Shown: one piece after another, positions 1 to 5,671 of the stretch
Layout: the number at the start of each line of letters is the position of its first letter
Position numbering within the stretch: the stretch's first letter is position 1
Assembly (NCBI GenBank): GCA_933226995.1
Contig: CAKOFP010000020.1
Span: 1 to 8,379, forward strand
Reading direction: 5' to 3'
Length of the DNA stretch: 8,379 nucleotides
Origin: Candidatus Nitrosopolaris rasttigaisensis
GTDB taxonomy: Archaea > Thermoproteota > Nitrososphaeria > Nitrososphaerales > Nitrososphaeraceae
Made by a program: the position numbers and the translations under genes
The notes under the pieces: generated by a model
Database searches by the model: none
What the model was told of the DNA's origin: nothing
The model's input: the letters and a program-made list of their open reading frames with translations, nothing else

Positions 1-907
1 AATTAAAGTGGTTGATATAGAGAGGCTCATTACTAATCAGGAAACTCTGACTAATCTTACCACCTTCCATCTTTTCTATTGTTGCAGCCATTTCTTTGTC
101 TGACACACCAAAATTCATTGGTGGCATATTTTTTACATGTCTTATCTGTATTCCTGCTTTTAGAAATACTTTGACTAAATTTAGATTTTCTTCATCTATT
201 TTGATAATCCATCTCATTCCTTTACCTTCTCCTTTTTGATGCTTATCTACTATGTTCACATATGAATCAAAAAGATACTTGTAACTCATTTGCATTCCAC
301 CAAATGCCGAACAAACCGACAATCTGGTTGAACTATTATTTAAGCGTCTTATTTCGTTGATAATTTGATCCTGAGCTTCCAAGATTCTGGTGCTAACAGG
401 TTGTACTCCCTCCTCAATCTCTCTAATTTTCTGCTCAGCAGGAATTGCCCTATACCAAAAAATATCAAAGATGTATTGCCCTTGTTCTACTACTTCCTTC
501 ACATTACTATAGATAACTTGCGTCAGTGGTTTTGCTTCTTGAAGAACCGTAGTAGCCATATACTCTGTTTCACTTACTGCTATGCCGCCTTTGATTCCAT
601 CTAAGTGTCGAAGCTCATCTACAATTTTTATTAGCTCCTTGCAATAAGAAATGTTCTCATTTGTGATCTCAGTGAGATATCTTAATCTCACGCCCCTACT
701 TTTAGCATCGAGAAAAGCTTTCTTAATTTGTCCAATTCCGATGGCAAACGGTGGTCGTGTAGAGTTCATACAAGTATCAATTCTTCCTTCTGTATTAGAG
801 AAGAATCGTACCTCTGCGTCTATTACATCCCTAGTCCCATAGAATACTTCTGTTCCCTTGACTCGACCAGCCGTAAGAAGGCACTCATATAAAAATTCAA
901 AACGCAA
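1..907 (-). CDS. Sensor histidine kinase-type protein, N-terminal sensory part (runs off left edge)
   Basis: The minus strand is open without a stop from 907 to the window edge (302 codons). I recognise the translation as the N-terminal sensory region that precedes kinase domains in many thaumarchaeal histidine kinases. It has tandem halves: one with GTEVFYGTRDVIDAEV, SRGVRLRYLTEIT and DELRHLDGIKGG, and a second with NMPPMNFGVSDKEMAATIEK and a closing SNEPLYINHF near position 1. The two halves share the pattern 'conserved charged loop, SETEY/SDKEM, then an extracted ligand- or signal-like domain'; the ligand is unknown. No membrane segment is visible, so a soluble sensor is likely. The HisKA and ATPase domains would lie left of the window, so kinase activity is inferred. 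The start is a problem: a TAG at 908-910 is followed in frame by TTG (905-907), with no in-frame ATG before residue ~45. See findings for a possible frameshift. Confidence 0.8.
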   Translation of the reverse strand, partial: MRFEFLYECLLTAGRVKGTEVFYGTRDVIDAEVRFFSNTEGRIDTCMNSTRPPFAIGIGQIKKAFLDAKSRGVRLRYLTEITNENISYCKELIKIVDELRHLDGIKGGIAVSETEYMATTVLQEAKPLTQVIYSNVKEVVEQGQYIFDIFWYRAIPAEQKIREIEEGVQPVSTRILEAQDQIINEIRRLNNSSTRLSVCSAFGGMQMSYKYLFDSYVNIVDKHQKGEGKGMRWIIKIDEENLNLVKVFLKAGIQIRHVKNMPPMNFGVSDKEMAATIEKMEGGKISQSFLISNEPLYINHFN

Positions 908-908
908 C

Positions 909-915
909 TATATAA
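909..915 (-). promoter_or_regulatory. Archaeal TATA box before the sensor-kinase gene
   Basis: Reads TTATATA on the minus strand. Its centre is 24 bases upstream of the ATG at 886-888, the spacing expected for a leaderless archaeal transcript. That ATG is in a different frame from the conserved sensor protein. Confidence 0.45.
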
Positions 916-1102
916 GTACTCTATCTAGAAGTTACAAGAAATGCTGATCGCAGCCTATTGTAGCCAAAACTGGTCTTGAATTATATTAAGAAAACTAATT
1001 TAAGACTAGTTTTATGAATTTTCCGGATTCTTCAAGCTACGGTCACCGGAGCTACACAAAATACGAAACCCAAAAAATCCTGAATAACATCGATTCGAAT
1101 CA

Positions 1103-1127
1103 CGCAGACGAAAGTGCGATGTCTGCG
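1103..1127. repeat. Perfect 7-bp inverted repeat (hairpin)
   Basis: CGCAGAC at 1103-1109 pairs perfectly with GTCTGCG at 1121-1127 across an 11-base loop. On the plus strand a pyrimidine-rich stretch (ACTTTTCTTTC) follows. On the minus strand it lies ten bases past the stop of the relic frame ending at 1137. It could be a transcript-end hairpin. Confidence 0.4.
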
Positions 1128-1136
1128 ACTTTTCTT

Positions 1137-1298
1137 TCATGGCTTAATGTGATGTGATCCACCTGTGAGTTCGCTACTTGGATCGATTACAATAAAGCGA
1201 ATTTTCTTGACAGATTGTTCTTCTTCTTTCTTCTTACTTGGTAGGAATCGTAATGCAGCTTTTTCTCCTGCTCTAATGTCTACATAACCTGTTCTTCT
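1137..1298 (-). pseudogene. Possible coding remnant, 53 codons, no start
   Basis: The minus frame between stops at 1299-1301 and 1137-1139 reads like protein: it contains VDIRAGEKAALRFLPSKKK, an acidic-lysine run, then KIRFIVIDPSSELTGG and ends HHIKP. There is no ATG or GTG start. Regular alternation of charged and hydrophobic residues suggests the tail of a decayed gene, but I do not recognise a family, and an open frame this short can occur by chance. Confidence 0.25.
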
Positions 1299-1572
1299 TC
1301 ACTATATTTTTGGATGGAGAATTCCAAGTACATATTTGTGTTTAGACAAACTTGTTCATTGCTTTCCCACTATTTGTTGCTGACACCTGCCTATTTCTGA
1401 TGGATAATTTATATTCGTGGCGTCGGATCCTTATTTTCCATCATAAATAAATATACTCTTCCAAACCTCTTAGTTGATATCGTATGAATTGATAACGTGT
1501 TTACTTTACGATGAAACCCTCACTCCATCAGTACTAGAATAGGGCACTAGCCGGAACTTATACGGGACCTTT

Positions 1573-1925
1573 ATGGCTGGCAATCTCCAGGAGGAAGCAA
1601 CGCTAGTTACGCAGGATTTCATCATGCATGTCCCAGACAAGGGACGTCGTGCCGGAGACTATTAGGGTAGGGATTCAAGATGTTTGCAAAGAACATCATT
1701 GACTATAACGGTGGTACATTCAAGATAAGAGTACGCACGATGGGCTAGTCAGGGCGATGTAGTCTTTACGCGCGAGCTAGTTACACTCAACCGCTGGCAT
1801 GACCCGGAACGATCACGGGAGACCTATATTTGTACGATGAGTACTGGACAGGTTCAAGTCAGAGTACAGAAACCATGGCGCCACGTAATAATGAATCTGT
1901 GAATTTGAGGATATTCCTTCTCTAA
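1573..1925 (+). pseudogene. GC-richer, stop-interrupted coding relic
   Basis: Two plus-strand frames read like protein in sequence. From ATG 1573 the text runs MAGNLQEEATLVTQDFIMHV and ends at a TAG at 1663-1665. From ATG 1680, in another frame, it continues with FAKNIIDYNGGTFKIRVRT, a TAG, about 17 codons, a TGA, then PGTITGDLYLYDEYWTGSSQ to a TAA near 1925. By hand count GC is about 49% over 1561-1860, against roughly one third nearby. A frameshift plus two internal stops in a beta-strand-like, Gly/Thr/Tyr-rich sequence suggests a decayed, possibly transferred gene, perhaps for a surface or secreted protein. The family is not recognised. Confidence 0.3.
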
Positions 1926-2006
1926 AAAGTATGTGTTACGCAAAGAATGGTATACCGATTTGAATTCTTGTTTTAATCCAATCTTAATATTTTGCTAACG
2001 TAATTG

Positions 2007-2012
2007 AAAAAA
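2007..2012 (-). terminator. T-tract after the methyltransferase gene
   Basis: Six consecutive T on the minus strand, 20 bases past the methyltransferase stop, with no hairpin before it. Archaeal RNA polymerase can terminate at T-tracts alone, so this is a plausible but weak terminator. Confidence 0.3.
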
Positions 2013-2031
2013 CTAATCAATATGTAATGCT

Positions 2032-2835
2032 TTATGGTTTTTGTCCACAAACTATGAAGCCTGGGATAGCAGCTAGAAAGCTCCCCTCCTGGTTTGTCCT
2101 TTCCAAGTAGCCCCACATTTGCTTATACTCGTCTTCAGTTAATGCGCCAGTTTCCAGTGCGCTTTTCATCATACCATCGCAGACTTGAATGAGAAAAGGG
2201 TAATTTGGTAGTATGGCATGGGCAACAATATTGATATTTTTTAGGCCAGCCTCCTTAAAGAAGGCAGGCAGTTGACGTCCTATCCATCCATTGCGAATAC
2301 TGTCACACATCATGTGTATAATCTTTCGAGTCAAAATCCGGTCATTATGATTTATTATTATACCGTCCCAATCAAGATCAAATATTACAATAAATCCTCC
2401 TGACTTTGTAACCCGAACCACTTCGGCAATTGCTTTACTCGGATCATTCAGGTGCATTAAAAGTCGTTCAGCACGGCTGCAATCAAATGTATTATCAGCA
2501 AAATCAAGATGATGGGCATTGCCAACATAAAATTCGATAGGCTGCTTCGCTCCTAGGTCACTTCTCTTTCTAGCTTCTGTAATCATATTCTCGCTGCTAT
2601 CTACGCCAACGATGCGGCCCGCAATTCCAACAAGTTTTGCAAGCGAACGCACATCATCACCAGTCCCACAACCTACATCTAATAGATATTGGCCTTGCTG
2701 AATATTTAGAAGCGAAGACATTATCCTCTTGCACGTTCGAGCCGTTTCTAACCTATTTCCTTCATCGACAAATTTAATAAAGAAATCGGGGTTACTATCT
2801 ACTGTATGGAAATGATCAACACGTTCTATTCTCAT
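2032..2835 (-). CDS. Class I SAM-dependent methyltransferase (UbiE/Methyltransf_11-like)
   Basis: The protein moves a methyl group from S-adenosylmethionine to an unidentified acceptor, probably in the cytosol. Numbered from the ATG at 2835, motif I LLDVGCGTG is at residues 51-59, the acidic end of strand 2 (VGVDSS) at 76-81, the motif II region GNAHHLDF at 105-112, and strand 5 with SGGFIVIFDLDW at 145-156. The C-terminal third is more variable, as expected for substrate recognition. Length (267 aa) is normal for the family. An in-frame TTG at 2871 would add 12 residues, but the TATA box at 2884-2889 predicts transcription starting near 2861, downstream of that TTG, so I prefer the ATG. The gene stands alone with long flanking gaps and no pathway neighbour, so the acceptor cannot be guessed. 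Confidence 0.88.
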   Translation of the reverse strand: MRIERVDHFHTVDSNPDFFIKFVDEGNRLETARTCKRIMSSLLNIQQGQYLLDVGCGTGDDVRSLAKLVGIAGRIVGVDSSENMITEARKRSDLGAKQPIEFYVGNAHHLDFADNTFDCSRAERLLMHLNDPSKAIAEVVRVTKSGGFIVIFDLDWDGIIINHNDRILTRKIIHMMCDSIRNGWIGRQLPAFFKEAGLKNINIVAHAILPNYPFLIQVCDGMMKSALETGALTEDEYKQMWGYLERTNQEGSFLAAIPGFIVCGQKP

Positions 2836-2883
2836 TTGGTTTGAGGCCTTATTTTCATCTCTTAGCTCCAATTTTGTTTTATC

Positions 2884-2889
2884 ATATAA
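2884..2889 (-). promoter_or_regulatory. TATA box of the methyltransferase gene
   Basis: TTATAT on the minus strand. Transcription would start about 25 bases downstream, near 2861, giving a leader of about 26 bases to the ATG at 2835. Confidence 0.4.
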
Positions 2890-2973
2890 GATGTTGCTAT
2901 TATAATTTTTTCTTTGATTTAGACAATAATAGAATTATCGCATCTGATCACTGGGTAAAAGGGACTATGGTTA

Positions 2974-3120
2974 TTGGCTTGTAAATGTATATGCGCACGT
3001 CATAAAACACAGAAACCATTTGGTAGTGGTCGTTATTATACTGGGCAGAAACGATGTCAAGCATGTCAGATATTCTTAACATGGGCGGCAGGTGAACCTG
3101 GCACAACAAGGACAGAATAA
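2974..3120 (+). pseudogene. Truncated thaumarchaeal zinc-ribbon protein
   Basis: The plus frame reads LACKCICARHKTQKPFGSGR and continues YYTGQKRCQACQIFLTW. I recognise the N-terminal half of a small zinc-ribbon family abundant in Nitrososphaera-type genomes, which normally goes on to a second CPCCG knuckle and a basic RTKPRN-like tail. Here the match stops after the TW and the frame ends at a TAA (3118-3120) after an unrelated Gly/Thr stretch, so the second metal knuckle is missing. The frame has no ATG: a TAA lies at 2956-2958 and the nearest candidate is a TTG at 2974. A nearby ATG (2967) is out of frame. It is most likely a dead copy. Intact members are presumed zinc-binding, with no proven role that I know of. 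Confidence 0.55.
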
Positions 3121-3441
3121 ACCATTACGATAGAAATAAATTTCATATATTCTACAATATTTTGCACCAGCTTCATCTACCAGTTCCGCCTTACACAAAA
3201 TCTTAAAAACAAATGTTGCGTATGAGCGTGCGAATAAGGCCTATTCAGAATTCATCATTTAACGTTTGTACAATCACCCAAAATCAACAGGGTAGGCCTG
3301 ATATTCTGGCAGTCTGAATCAACCCTTCGGCGCTATTATACGTCGAAATCACGAGTTATATAAACTTGGAGTTTAGGTAACTATCAAAGTTATCTTAATT
3401 TTGGTCTAATCCTTGCTTTTGCATTTCAGAGATCTAAGCCA
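3121..3441. other. Intergenic stretch with nothing recognisable
   Basis: About 320 bases. No convincing frame on either strand. A plus-strand TATA-like GTTATATAAAC near 3354-3364 has no gene at the right distance. Confidence 0.5.
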
Positions 3442-3780
3442 TTATTTCATTTTATTGAACTTACGATAATGCGCTATTATGTTATTGCATATTCTGCACT
3501 TGTATTCCCCTTTTTCAACAAGAATGACACCTTCCCCTAGTTCTTCGTTTGGATTTTCGTAATTGATTACTGCGGAGCCGGGGTATTCCTTTCTACATTT
3601 ATTGCAATAATACTTTGAAAATCTGCTTTCATTTAATCTTCCTACATTACCTAGAAATATTTGAGGCACTCCAAGACTGGCACTAAGTTCTTCATGCTCT
3701 GTTAGTTTGGCAAAAACATAACCACCAGAGCCTAGCAATTTCTTTTCCTCTAGATCTTCGCCTTCCTCCACTCTTACCAT
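3442..3780 (-). CDS. Small zinc-ribbon protein, unknown function
   Basis: From the ATG at 3780 the protein is 112 aa with two CxxC pairs, C59/C62 (YYCNKC) and C95/C98 (YKCRIC), the layout of a zinc ribbon. Before them is a conserved-looking segment, LGSGGYVFAKLTEHEEL and GVPQIFLGNVGRLNESRF. I believe it is a conserved hypothetical protein of this lineage. The real N-terminus is probably longer: between the upstream TAG (3844-3846) and this ATG the same frame encodes 21 residues including YCKFC and YCREERC, a third zinc knuckle, but with no start codon. The GGGAGGAGA run before the ATG is about 14 bases away, too far for an ideal ribosome-binding site, and also reads as Arg-Glu-Glu-Arg codons. 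Probably cotranscribed with the gene at 3844-4143. Confidence 0.75.
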   Translation of the reverse strand: MVRVEEGEDLEEKKLLGSGGYVFAKLTEHEELSASLGVPQIFLGNVGRLNESRFSKYYCNKCRKEYPGSAVINYENPNEELGEGVILVEKGEYKCRICNNIIAHYRKFNKMK

Positions 3781-3843
3781 CTGATTACATCTCTCCTCCC
3801 TACAATAAACTTGTAGCTGAGAAGCACAAAACTTGCAGTAGGT

Positions 3844-4143
3844 CTAAGCCTCTTCTACAAGTATTAGACGATTATTGAACTCAAAAGCAAGACTTTTTTG
3901 TTTAAGCATAATGCGAATCTTATTTGCAAACTCTATTAAACTGTCTTCTTTAACATCATTAACATGTACTTCTCCCCGCATATATTTAGTGGGTTCAAAT
4001 TTACCTTCAAAATAGCCGTCAAATTCTATGAGAGACATGGCAGCATATTGCTGAGCTATACGACGTATTATTTCTAAATATCCTTCTGTTCGAGGAAGAT
4101 AAAATTTTATAGATTCGCTTAAAACTCTCACTTTATAACTCAT
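3844..4143 (-). CDS. Small conserved-looking protein, unknown function
   Basis: A 99-aa protein from the ATG at 4143 (MSYKVRVLSESIKFYLPR). I do not recognise the family. It looks like a compact alpha/beta domain: an N-terminal strand, a helix around EGYLEIIRRIAQQYAAM, an aromatic hairpin FDGYFEGKF, a strand with MRGEVHVND, a long helix, and a closing strand with RLILVEEA. No cysteines, membrane segment or signal peptide. An in-frame TTG at 4164 would add seven residues, but the TATA-like box at 4177-4184 predicts a start of transcription near 4155, favouring the ATG. The stop is a TAG, after which the same frame continues straight into the cysteine-rich N-terminal extension of the next gene, so the two may be one interrupted gene or a tight operon. 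Confidence 0.7.
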   Translation of the reverse strand: MSYKVRVLSESIKFYLPRTEGYLEIIRRIAQQYAAMSLIEFDGYFEGKFEPTKYMRGEVHVNDVKEDSLIEFANKIRIMLKQKSLAFEFNNRLILVEEA

Positions 4144-4176
4144 TTTTGTAATTCCATATACCAACTGTTAGTTTTT

Positions 4177-4184
4177 AATATTAT
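4177..4184 (-). promoter_or_regulatory. TATA-like box before the 99-aa gene
   Basis: ATAATATT on the minus strand, about 38 bases before the ATG at 4143. It implies a leader of roughly 12 bases and supports that ATG over the TTG at 4164. Confidence 0.3.
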
Positions 4185-4213
4185 GGGATAGGACGTTACA
4201 TCAACTGAACGTA

Positions 4214-4339
4214 GTGCCTTCAAAAAACCTAGTACTTTCCTTAAAATCCCTTGATGTTGATCCTATAACCAAACAAGACATTAACCTTGCAAGAGAAATA
4301 GAAAACTCATTAGCAAATAGTAGTAGCAATAGTAATTAA
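4214..4339 (+). CDS. Possible 41-aa protein or gene-end remnant, GTG start
   Basis: From GTG 4214 the plus frame reads VPSKNLVLSLKSLDVDPITK, then an amphipathic helix with REIENSLANS and a Ser/Asn tail before TAA. Composition and flow look like the C-terminal end of a lineage-typical protein. There is no ATG; the frame is open back to a TAG about 45 bases upstream. It could be a small protein or the surviving 3' end of a lost gene. Not recognised. Confidence 0.3.
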   Translation: MPSKNLVLSLKSLDVDPITKQDINLAREIENSLANSSSNSN

Positions 4340-4696
4340 GGGATGATATCGTTCAATGTTCTTTAAATTCCTGATTTAGAAAGAATTGTTCTGATACTGA
4401 GCTCTTACACAATCCGCAAGGCTATCTACCGAACGTGTCTAAGTCATATACAAATCAAAATTGAATTTATTCTTATAGTCGTTGTAGAAATGTAGCATAT
4501 GGTTACCCTCGACAAAACCTTCTAAGCCTAAGTTAGATGAGATTAGCTCGACTGTTAGCACGAATAGATGAGACAAGTATCAACAAATTATAGTACATAT
4601 CTTGGTCTTATGACTACGTACGACCCTGATACTCGGGAGATGTTCTCGCTAACATGAAGAAGTAACGATAACGTTACAACAACAATCGTGTTATAA
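4340..4696. other. Intergenic stretch with no supported gene
   Basis: About 360 bases. A plus frame from ATG 4537 to TAA 4665 reads protein-like (MRLARLLARIDETSINKL, later YISWSYDYVRP and YSGDVLANMKK) but is broken by a TAG and a TGA, so at best it is a relic. A hairpin at 4662-4677 is listed separately. Confidence 0.4.
4662..4677 (-). terminator. Hairpin downstream of the 52-aa gene
   Basis: Perfect 6-bp inverted repeat GTAACG / CGTTAC with a 4-base loop, 19 bases past the stop of the small gene ending at 4697. On the minus strand TTCTTC follows. It could end the regulator operon transcript. Confidence 0.3.
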
Positions 4697-4855
4697 TTAC
4701 TGATACAATCTCGCAACTTCATCCTGTAAATCGGCTAGAAGTCCATAACACTCAGCTTGCGTCTTCCCTAATTCGCCATCAACAGTATTTCTCAATGCCC
4801 TTCTGACTTTTTTAATGACATAGAATAGCGCATCTAGATCTTTTTCTCCGCTCAT
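4697..4855 (-). CDS. 52-aa acidic-helical small protein in operon with regulator
   Basis: The ORF from ATG 4855 encodes 52 residues beginning MSGEKDLDALFYVIKKVRRA, with GELGKTQAECYGLLADLQDE in the middle and ending VARLYQ. It looks like two amphipathic helices joined by a short turn, with one cysteine. I do not recognise it. Support for a real gene is good: it starts 19 bases after the stop of the winged-helix regulator on the same strand, and a GGGAG ribosome-binding site (4863-4867) lies seven bases before the ATG. The position suggests a partner or modulator of that regulator, for example by helix-helix contact, which is inference only. Confidence 0.65.
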   Translation of the reverse strand: MSGEKDLDALFYVIKKVRRALRNTVDGELGKTQAECYGLLADLQDEVARLYQ

Positions 4856-4862
4856 TTGCTTT

Positions 4863-4867
4863 CTCCC
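4863..4867 (-). promoter_or_regulatory. Ribosome-binding site of the 52-aa gene
   Basis: GGGAG within GGCAGGGAGAAAGCAA on the minus strand, seven bases from the ATG at 4855. It lies in the short gap after the regulator's TGA, so it supports translation from a shared mRNA. Confidence 0.5.
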
Positions 4868-4874
4868 TGCCGAT

Positions 4875-5375
4875 TCATTTCTTAAGAATTTCCTTGATTT
4901 GCTCTTTATGAACTAATGTGTCTACTAAACTGCCTGCAATCTTGTCAAGGTCTCCGTATACACCATTATCACAAATTTTTATTTCATCGATTGCCTTGAA
5001 TTTCCAAATATTATCGAGCACGTATTGAATCGATAATAGAGTGGTATAAACTACTTTGCCAAGGGAAGTGAGTATGTATTTTTTACTCCCAACTTTCCTT
5101 ATTATCAAACTATACCGGATCAGGGCTGCTAATCTTTGATAATACTTCTTATGAGTAAGTTGTAGGTTTCTGCAAATGATAAGACTCTCCACTCCAGTAT
5201 TGTCCTCTTCAGCTATCATTCTAAAAATTGCCAGGGATTTATCTTCTGAGATTGCTGACAGTATGCCTTGTATTGTAGAACTAGTATCTAGTGCGTCTGA
5301 TATTATGTCAGCTGATGAATGTATTTCTATATTATTGGGAAGAAATCGTGAAATTTGAGGAAATGTGGCACCCAT
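4875..5375 (-). CDS. Thaumarchaeal winged helix-turn-helix transcriptional regulator
   Basis: A 166-aa predicted DNA-binding protein. Residues ~36-112 form the winged-helix domain: helix 1 around ILSAISEDKSLAIFRMIAEE, a recognition region around LQLTHKKYYQRLAALIRYSL, and the beta-wing LIIRKVGSKKYILTSLGKVV. After it comes a helical tail (LSIQYVLDNIWKFKAIDEI), often a dimerisation element in these proteins. Many near-copies of this domain occur in Nitrososphaera-type genomes, mostly of unknown target. The ATG at 5375 is the natural start. Two inverted repeats lie immediately upstream (5378-5394 and 5405-5420), so autoregulation is plausible. It is the first gene of an operon with the 52-aa protein and diverges from the response regulator at 5672. 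Confidence 0.82.
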   Translation of the reverse strand: MGATFPQISRFLPNNIEIHSSADIISDALDTSSTIQGILSAISEDKSLAIFRMIAEEDNTGVESLIICRNLQLTHKKYYQRLAALIRYSLIIRKVGSKKYILTSLGKVVYTTLLSIQYVLDNIWKFKAIDEIKICDNGVYGDLDKIAGSLVDTLVHKEQIKEILKK

Positions 5376-5377
5376 GT

Positions 5378-5394
5378 ATCTGTAAGATACAGAT
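5378..5394. promoter_or_regulatory. Candidate operator: 7-bp inverted repeat at the regulator start
   Basis: ATCTGTA and TACAGAT are perfectly inverted around a 3-base centre. A second, overlapping palindrome, GTATCT / AGATAC at 5376-5390, uses the same bases, so the motif is doubly symmetric. It ends two bases from the regulator's ATG. Symmetric DNA here is what a dimeric winged-helix protein would bind. Confidence 0.4.
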
Positions 5395-5404
5395 CTTCCT
5401 TATT

Positions 5405-5420
5405 CTACTTTAGTAAGTAG
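5405..5420. promoter_or_regulatory. Second inverted repeat in the divergent promoter region
   Basis: CTACTT and AAGTAG are perfectly inverted around TAGT. Its centre is about 26 bases from the centre of the repeat at 5378-5394, a spacing of about two and a half DNA turns. It could be a second, weaker operator or chance in AT-rich DNA. Confidence 0.3.
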
Positions 5421-5598
5421 CATTCTTGATTTTTCATATTAGTTAGTTACTAGAACAAAATGTCTATTCTTCGTAATGTTTCAATATGTTCTTGATATTT
5501 CAAGTTAGACGTACGTAAACATGCAATAAACATATACTGCTTTATTGAAAAATCATAAGCCATTTTTATAAAAGTAGTAAATGTAGGTCACGTTAATG

Positions 5599-5606
5599 TA
5601 ATATAT
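5599..5606 (+). promoter_or_regulatory. TATA box of the response-regulator gene
   Basis: TAATATAT on the plus strand, centred 69 bases before the ATG at 5672. It would give a leader of about 43 bases containing GATGAGG. A second TATA-like AATATAC near 5621-5627 would give a shorter leader. Confidence 0.35.
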
Positions 5607-5671
5607 GAGTGGGAAAGGAGAATATACAAGTCTAACACCCGAGTCTGGATGAGGATAGGTTAGTAGATAGT

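Larger units (their letters stand above)
908..2031. other. Gene-poor stretch, about 1.1 kb, with relic sequence
   Basis: No intact gene is supported on either strand. Around 1137-1298 (minus) there is a short open frame without a start codon. Around 1561-1925 (plus) there is a GC-richer, stop-interrupted frame. A perfect 7-bp inverted repeat lies at 1103-1127. The rest (for example 930-1100 and 1300-1550) shows nothing I can name. I looked for tRNA structure near 1090, where TTCGAATC resembles a T-loop, and found no cloverleaf. Confidence 0.6.

Noticed and set aside
365..842. Two plus-strand ORFs (365-604 and 651-842)
   Set aside because: They lie opposite the continuous, recognisable sensor-kinase frame and have no family features of their own.
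1085..1130. tRNA-like TTCGAATC near a GC-rich hairpin
   Set aside because: The arms flanking the motif do not pair as a T-stem and no cloverleaf or acceptor stem can be built on either strand.
3781..3800. GGGAGGAGA as a ribosome-binding site for the ATG at 3780
   Set aside because: Spacing of about 14 bases is too long, and the bases fit better as codons of the zinc-ribbon N-terminal extension.
5176..5358. Plus-strand 60-aa ORF
   Set aside because: Antisense shadow of the winged-helix regulator.
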